From a candidate division CSSED10-310 bacterium (GTDB lineage Bacteria; CSSED10-310; JAFGDC01), in assembly GCA_016932295.1 (NCBI GenBank), contig JAFGDC010000450.1:1-11301 (forward strand): a stretch of DNA of 11,301 bases, read 5' to 3'. Of the stretch, positions 7,217 through 11,301 are shown in pieces; within the stretch, counting starts at the first letter, position 1, and every line of letters starts with the position of its first letter. A model generated the notes under the pieces. The model searched no databases and had not been told where the DNA came from. It was given only the letters and a program-made list of their open reading frames with translations. Both the position numbers and the translations under genes were made by a program.

Positions 7217-8988
7217 CGCGACCGGTTCGAGCCCGTCATCGAAGATGGGGTGACCACGCCGTCCATTCCGGCGTCCTGCCAGACTATCAGGACACTCTCC
7301 GGATGCACTTCAACGGAGTACATGTCCACATCCAGGCCAGCTTTCGTCACGCCGGGATCCGCGGAATCGCCCAGGAACCGGCAGAAACTCACCGGACCGC
7401 CGCCAGCAACCGCCCCGCTTGCCGTGCTGGACGCCCTTGTGTCATCGCCGGCGGAGGGCTCGGAACCTGGTGTCTCACATGGCAGGTCGGAACAGAGGAA
7501 GGAAACGAAGATCCTGTCCACTCCTTCGAGGTTGGCGAAATCCTCGGAAGGAAACCGGATCTGCTCCCACGCCGGCTGATCGGGAAGGATCCAGGTCACC
7601 AGCAGGTGACGGTCGTCATTGAACCTTGTGTAATCAACCTCCGAAGGCTCCATCCCGGAAGCCGTGGTCAGGCTGAGAACAGGCTGATCGGCCAGCGGTT
7701 CGGTGTACATGATGAGTAAATAGAGTCTTTTATACTTCTCCTGCAGTTCATTGTTGTCCACATGAAGGGTCAGTTGATCATCGAGCCAGTAAGGTTCCTC
7801 GAAATCGTCGGCGTGTTCGCCGCCCACGGAGGTGCCGTCGGCATCATACCGCCAGACGAAGTTGTTCAGCGACTCCTGGGGTATAATGGGCGATTCCGCC
7901 ACGAAACCCCTGATCCTCGTATTTTCGGCGGCGGGCGTCAATGAATAACCGCCGCCAGTCCTGGGAGTGATCAGCCCCACATCGAAGCCGCCGGTGCCGC
8001 CGTTTTCGAGCGGATCACCCGTCTCCTTCTGCTCCCTGTCGTGGACATAGCCAACTCCGATGGTGCCGTCCGGCCACACCACCACTCCGTTGACCGCCAC
8101 CGTGTGACCGCCCTCGCGGCCGTCCTCCGACCACCAGTATTCCAGTTCGACATCCTGGCCCTTCTTGATCTGCTTCACGAGCCATTCCGGATCCACCTCC
8201 CCGCCGCCCAGGTCGGTGCCATTGACTTCCACCTTGACGGGCAGTGTATGCTCTTCGATCATGTTGCGCTTGCCGGAAGCCAGCCTGTTGAGATAGGTTC
8301 CGCCTGCTTCGGTGGTGCCCAAATTGGTGGCATTGCGCAATTCATCGTAGAGTTCCCTGGCTGAATCGAGCGCATCGGGAAATCCCAGCGAATGTTCGTC
8401 GTTCAGCCACATGAGGCTGCTGGCCATGGCGCCGGGCGCGCAATGGTTCCAGTGTTGTTCGATGGCTCTGAGCCCCCTCCTGACATACACCCTGGGTCGT
8501 TCGCCGGCAGGGTGGGCGACAATAGTCCCCGCATCGCCCGGGGCCGGCTTGATGCCGTTGCCGGAACCACCCGGCGAGTACTTTGTCTCCGTGACCGGAG
8601 CCGTGTCCCTTGCGCCTGTCATGGGCGGCGACGACAGCGGGGTGGTGGAGATGGTGTACGTGAATTCGATGGCGGTGACCGGCGTGCCGGGTACAATTTC
8701 CAGGTCGAACAGATACGACGCCTGATGGTAGGTGCTGGGTCCGTCCGGGGACAATACCGGGGCATTCTGGACCGACCAGTGTCCACCGGTGACGAGATTG
8801 AAAAAACAGACAATCCCGGTACCGTTGTAGTCGAATGTGACACGGCCCCAATCGGAGTACCTGGTGCTCCAGTTCTCCGATTCATCCAGCCATGAAAGCT
8901 GTTCGAATGTGACCGCGGCCGACGCTGCGGATGTCCATAACACGGCGATCAATGCCAAGACCGTGAAGACTGTCAATGCTCGATGCAT
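7024..8988 (-). CDS. Secreted papain/C39-like cysteine peptidase-like protein, N-terminal part of a frameshifted gene
   Basis: The start chosen is the ATG at 8988, behind GGAGGAGG and directly ahead of a clear Sec signal peptide (1-24, ASA cleavage); an in-frame start at 9063 would precede it by 25 unlikely residues. Residues 170-320 show a papain-like layout: Gln178, then NHCAPGAMASSLMWL (Cys183), then GGHTVAVNGVVVW (His295), then GYVHDREQ (Asp317). This matches the Gln/Cys/His/Asp arrangement of C39-like peptidases. Flanking regions look like beta-rich extracellular domains. After codon 580 or so (near 7250) the frame turns Arg/Pro/Ser-rich and stops at 7024, while the sensible continuation is in the next frame down to 6761. 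The intact gene would encode about 742 residues. It is exported and probably surface-held through the C-terminal tail. Proteolysis is likely but unproven, and an inactive binding protein is possible. Confidence 0.75.
   Translation of the reverse strand: MHRALTVFTVLALIAVLWTSAASAAVTFEQLSWLDESENWSTRYSDWGRVTFDYNGTGIVCFFNLVTGGHWSVQNAPVLSPDGPSTYHQASYLFDLEIVPGTPVTAIEFTYTISTTPLSSPPMTGARDTAPVTETKYSPGGSGNGIKPAPGDAGTIVAHPAGERPRVYVRRGLRAIEQHWNHCAPGAMASSLMWLNDEHSLGFPDALDSARELYDELRNATNLGTTEAGGTYLNRLASGKRNMIEEHTLPVKVEVNGTDLGGGEVDPEWLVKQIKKGQDVELEYWWSEDGREGGHTVAVNGVVVWPDGTIGVGYVHDREQKETGDPLENGGTGGFDVGLITPRTGGGYSLTPAAENTRIRGFVAESPIIPQESLNNFVWRYDADGTSVGGEHADDFEEPYWLDDQLTLHVDNNELQEKYKRLYLLIMYTEPLADQPVLSLTTASGMEPSEVDYTRFNDDRHLLVTWILPDQPAWEQIRFPSEDFANLEGVDRIFVSFLCSDLPCETPGSEPSAGDDTRASSTASGAVAGGGPVSFCRFLGDSADPGVTKAGLDVDMYSVEVHPESVLIVWQDAGMDGVVTPSSMTGSNRSRWRSAMMPVPAPDITRRSPSCCPLRVPPGTSAFRGLRTCPTIPIWPDRGWRRPRNPVPTTSISN
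7247..7250 (-). other. Apparent one-base deletion (frameshift) in a C run
   Basis: On the minus strand the sequence reads GTC ACC CC ATC TTC GAT GAC; adding one base to the C run joins the two halves of the secreted protein exactly (full length 743 codons including stop). The defect may be a sequencing or assembly error in a homopolymer, a true mutation, or, less likely, programmed slippage. Confidence 0.7.
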
Positions 8989-8992
8989 AGTT

Positions 8993-9000
8993 CCTCCTCC
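8993..9000 (-). promoter_or_regulatory. Ribosome binding site that fixes the peptidase start
   Basis: GGAGGAGG on the minus strand lies 4-7 bases before the ATG at 8988. The signal peptide begins at that ATG, so this site outweighs the in-frame start at 9063. Confidence 0.75.
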
Positions 9001-9034
9001 TGAATAAACTTTTTTTAAAGCACACCTAATCATA

Positions 9035-9063
9035 AATCTATACAAGCATTCATATGTTGTCAT
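9035..9063 (-). promoter_or_regulatory. Possible sigma70-type promoter for the secreted peptidase gene
   Basis: On the minus strand ATGACA (9063-9058, five of six matches to TTGACA) is followed by 17 bases and TAGATT (9040-9035, four of six to TATAAT), in the most AT-rich part of the gap. Transcription would begin near 9028 and give a leader of about 40 bases. The -10 match is only fair. Confidence 0.35.
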
Positions 9064-9347
9064 TATCCAAGTACAAAGGAAAACCTGTATTCACCGCCTG
9101 CTATTCGGAGAAGGGCAGCCTCCATGTCTGGATGGCGCGTTTCATGGGGCACTACTGCGTCCATTGAGCATTATGTCAGCCGACATCGGCGGACCGGCTC
9201 GATGGAAACCAGGATCCGCCAACGATATGCTTTTGATGCCGATGCTTCTTGGCGAGCATTCCAAAATTCCAGGTACGACCCTATCAATAATCAATGATGT
9301 CTGTCGCTGCGCCGGATGGCGGGCCTGCCGAACGGTGGCAGCCTGCA

Positions 9348-10580
9348 TCAGGGCAGCATGGCGGCGGGATTCTTGAGCTTCTCAGGGAGATAGGTTTCCA
9401 TGACATAGTTTAACCCGCGTGCTGCGAAAGCCTGCTGTTCGACGCGTACGCCCATGTCCAACATGTGGTTGAGAGCGTTGATCCACTCCTTGTGGCGCTT
9501 GATGAAGGGATCATTGCTGAGGGCGTCGAGGGTTCGCTTGCGGTCTTTATCCTCAAGAGGATGCGTGGGAAGGTCGTAGTCGAGTATATCCTGGGGGGTG
9601 ACACCGAGGAGCCTGGCAGTGGGTACGCAGAAGAACTCGTTCACCGCCGCCGCGTTTCCCGAGCCGACCTTCATGGTTCGGTAAATATTGCAGAACCCAT
9701 ATGGATCACCGTCGGTGAACACGTACACAGGCAGGTTGCAGGAGTCTGACAGGATCCGTACGAACCGGCGGTTGGCCCGAGTCGGTACGCCGCCCATGGC
9801 CACGACGATGCAGTCGGCCTTGCGCCAATAGGCGTGTCCGTTGAGCCGTTCGAACAAGGCCGCGGTTTCGACGGCGAGCACAAATTTTGCGTCCGTTTTG
9901 AATTTCAACCCTTCGACCCGGGAAGGAATGGAGTAGCTGCCGCGACCAAAAGCCGTGCAGTCGATTTCGATTTCCTTACCCGTGGCTGGATCGATGTCGA
10001 TAACGATGAGCCGGCCTGCGACGGAGCCATTCTGTTCAGCCGGAATGAAGCCGAGCTGCTCCCGGTTGACCTCCGCCATTGCCTCGATATCATCCATGAT
10101 GGAATCTGATTCGGTCTGGTCCTTGAATCCCGCGGGTCCCCAGCCGGCCGTTCCGCGATCGCCCGCGACACTTTTCTTGGCGCTGCCCTTGGAAGTGTAA
10201 TAAACTTCACGTTTTGATGCGAAGTCATCGGTCTGGATGAGCTGCTTGGCGAACGCCATCATACGGACGGTCTGGGCGAACGATTTGACGGTCTGGTAGG
10301 AGAGCGTCCGCTTGGCCTTGCGGTCACCGATGGCGAGATAACCCTTGCGGGGCTTGAAACTGACATTGGAAAGGCTGCGAATCGGAATCGAGAGATATGG
10401 GCGGCGGCCGTTGTTGATCTGACTGTGGATCTTACGGCCGATTTCCACGAGTGCTTCCAAGGCTGGATTACGCTCGGTATCCGGTCTTTCCAGGGTCTCC
10501 GCGGCAGGCGTCTCATCCGGCCCGGCGGCGCTGCTTGGGCGCCTGGATCGCTTGTTACGGGTGTCGTCTTTCCCGCTCAT
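9348..10580 (-). CDS. top6A: DNA topoisomerase VI subunit A (Spo11-like)
   Basis: This is the DNA-cutting subunit of a type IIB topoisomerase, which makes two-strand breaks in an A2B2 complex to relax and decatenate DNA. From the ATG at 10580 it has 410 residues. After a charged, low-complexity tail (1-38) come the winged-helix region with the active-site pair in KREVYYTSKG (Tyr127/Tyr128; by family pattern the second Tyr is catalytic), FKDQTESDSIMDDIEAM (152-168), and the Toprim domain with VLAVETAALFERLN (Glu238) and VFTDGDPYGFCNIY (Asp290, Asp292). All key residues are present, so it should be active. The start has AGAGGA four bases upstream; an alternative TTG at 10637 overlaps the subunit B stop and would add 19 residues. 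It lies directly downstream of subunit B, as is usual. Topoisomerase VI is standard in archaea and plants but patchy in bacteria. Confidence 0.94.
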   Translation of the reverse strand: MSGKDDTRNKRSRRPSSAAGPDETPAAETLERPDTERNPALEALVEIGRKIHSQINNGRRPYLSIPIRSLSNVSFKPRKGYLAIGDRKAKRTLSYQTVKSFAQTVRMMAFAKQLIQTDDFASKREVYYTSKGSAKKSVAGDRGTAGWGPAGFKDQTESDSIMDDIEAMAEVNREQLGFIPAEQNGSVAGRLIVIDIDPATGKEIEIDCTAFGRGSYSIPSRVEGLKFKTDAKFVLAVETAALFERLNGHAYWRKADCIVVAMGGVPTRANRRFVRILSDSCNLPVYVFTDGDPYGFCNIYRTMKVGSGNAAAVNEFFCVPTARLLGVTPQDILDYDLPTHPLEDKDRKRTLDALSNDPFIKRHKEWINALNHMLDMGVRVEQQAFAARGLNYVMETYLPEKLKNPAAMLP

Positions 10581-10584
10581 GAGT

Positions 10585-10590
10585 TCCTCT
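10585..10590 (-). promoter_or_regulatory. Ribosome binding site supporting the top6A ATG start
   Basis: AGAGGA on the minus strand lies four bases before the ATG at 10580. The spacing is short but acceptable, and it favours this ATG over the TTG that overlaps the subunit B stop codon. Confidence 0.5.
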
Positions 10591-10633
10591 TTACCACGCC
10601 CGATGGGTCGGGACGATTTCTGGTGAAAGCTGC

Positions 10634-11301
10634 TCAATCACCGCTGCGCTCCAACATGCCGGTGAGTGTTTCCACCACGTGTTGCTGTTCACTTTCCGAC
10701 AAACCCACCAAGTCCCTGAGGCCGATGCCAATGTGTGGAATGTAGGTTTTTATATAGCTCTGCTTACGCTGCTGCTCCACTGACCGTCGCTTGCGGGACA
10801 GGTATAATTTGAGTTTCCTGCCGCACTCCTGCAGGGCGAGGACCATTTGATCCTCGATTTCGGGATAACGCGCGATGGCCTCCTTCGACTCAGAGGTGAA
10901 GGGTACCCAGACGCTGGCCATGTGAATGACGATGCTGATGGGGGCCACCGGCAGGGCGCCTCGCGGTTGCTGTAGATTATAAGACCGCCAGTTTACCTTG
11001 ATGACCGAATTGAACGAGCAGCACGCTCCCTGCTGGTAAAGCAGCGGCACCCGGTTGGCGAAGCGCATGAGCCGGGCCGGCTGATCGCCGTTGTGATGCT
11101 CACCGCCGTAGGCCACCGCGGCCTCGATGATGAAAGGATTACCCCGGTACACGGCCGGCGGCCTGGTCGTGGACGCATAAAACTCGGCGGGCACGATTGC
11201 CTCCAGCCCCCGCCGCAGTTGCTCCTCACCGATGGGGGCGACGCAGTCATTGGGCGGATTCCGGATCTTTGTCAGAGTGATTCCGTTCAACAACTGCTCC
11301 A
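10634..11301 (-). CDS. top6B: DNA topoisomerase VI subunit B, C-terminal part, cut by window end
   Basis: The frame is open to the window edge, so the GHKL ATPase domain at the N-terminus is missing. About 221 residues are visible and cover the transducer domain and C-terminal stalk. Recognisable family segments are RPPAVYRGNPFIIEAAVAYG, RLMRFANRVPLLYQQGA, VIKVNWRSYNL, APISIVIHMASVWVPFTS and ESKEAIARYPEIEDQMVLAL. The Lys in SESKEAIA is probably the switch lysine that contacts the ATP gamma-phosphate. A basic helical tail (GRKLKLYLSRKRR, then KQSYIKTYIPHIG) would join subunit A. Subunit B binds ATP and closes the DNA gate of the A2B2 enzyme. Its stop overlaps a possible TTG start of subunit A, and the preferred subunit A start is 53 bases downstream, so the two are clearly co-transcribed. 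Confidence 0.93.
   Translation of the reverse strand, partial: EQLLNGITLTKIRNPPNDCVAPIGEEQLRRGLEAIVPAEFYASTTRPPAVYRGNPFIIEAAVAYGGEHHNGDQPARLMRFANRVPLLYQQGACCSFNSVIKVNWRSYNLQQPRGALPVAPISIVIHMASVWVPFTSESKEAIARYPEIEDQMVLALQECGRKLKLYLSRKRRSVEQQRKQSYIKTYIPHIGIGLRDLVGLSESEQQHVVETLTGMLERSGD

Larger units (their letters stand above)
8989..9347. other. 359-base gap upstream of the secreted peptidase gene; no gene recognised
   Basis: The first 75 bases or so (8989-9063) are AT-rich and hold the ribosome site and probable promoter of the secreted peptidase gene, including a seven-T run at 9010-9016. The remainder, up to the stop of topoisomerase VI subunit A, has only short open frames without recognisable products. 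CTGCC (9325-9329) and GGCAG (9337-9341) form a weak five-pair stem after the topoisomerase stop, with no T run. Confidence 0.6.

Noticed and set aside
7303..8895. Several plus-strand open frames opposite the secreted peptidase gene
   Set aside because: None has a domain, signal peptide or ribosome site, and the minus-strand gene explains the stretch.
9325..9341. Hairpin after topoisomerase VI subunit A as an intrinsic terminator
   Set aside because: The stem has only five pairs and no T run follows on the minus strand.
9142..9376. Short open frames on both strands in the gap before topoisomerase VI subunit A
   Set aside because: The products are not recognisable, lack ribosome sites, and one overlaps the subunit A 3' end.

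Overview
This 11.3 kb window reads as bacterial chromosome (or a bacterial metagenome bin), moderately GC-rich, with strong Shine-Dalgarno sequences, Sec signal peptides and short or overlapping gene junctions. The lineage cannot be fixed from the sequence. Cys-containing repeats of the DCNxNGxPDEC kind in a secreted protein that ends in a hydrophobic segment plus Arg cluster are typical of Planctomycetota and some candidate phyla, and the window carries a topoisomerase VI pair, which is archaeal-type and only sporadic in bacteria.

Layout. The left half (1-5781) is all on the plus strand: the 3' part of a NitT/TauT-type ABC transporter ATPase; a membrane-hairpin plus coiled-coil protein (start codon overlapping the ATPase stop); a Ycf46-like tandem AAA ATPase with a degenerate first module; a second membrane-hairpin plus coiled-coil protein (start overlapping the AAA stop); then, after a gap with a good sigma70-like promoter, a circularly permuted, glutathionylspermidine-synthase-like ATP-grasp enzyme. 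A GC-rich hairpin lies at 5815-5838. The right half (5882-11301) is all on the minus strand. In plus-strand order it holds a secreted alpha/beta-hydrolase-like protein; a secreted papain/C39-like protein with Ca-binding-type repeats and a C-terminal membrane/sorting tail, broken by an apparent one-base deletion; a 359-bp gap; DNA topoisomerase VI subunit A; and the C-terminal part of topoisomerase VI subunit B, cut by the window end.

How the genes may work together. The tight packing from 1 to 4258 suggests one transcription unit that couples an ABC importer to a membrane-associated AAA machine. The two hairpin/coiled-coil proteins on either side of the AAA gene look like distant paralogues and could be its membrane adaptors. 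The ATP-grasp gene follows on the same strand but probably has its own promoter. This ABC / hairpin / AAA / hairpin / ATP-grasp group is the best candidate here for an undescribed system; its substrate and purpose cannot be read from the sequence. The topoisomerase VI genes form a normal B-then-A operon with the key catalytic residues visible in A. No tRNA, rRNA, CRISPR or insertion sequence was recognised.
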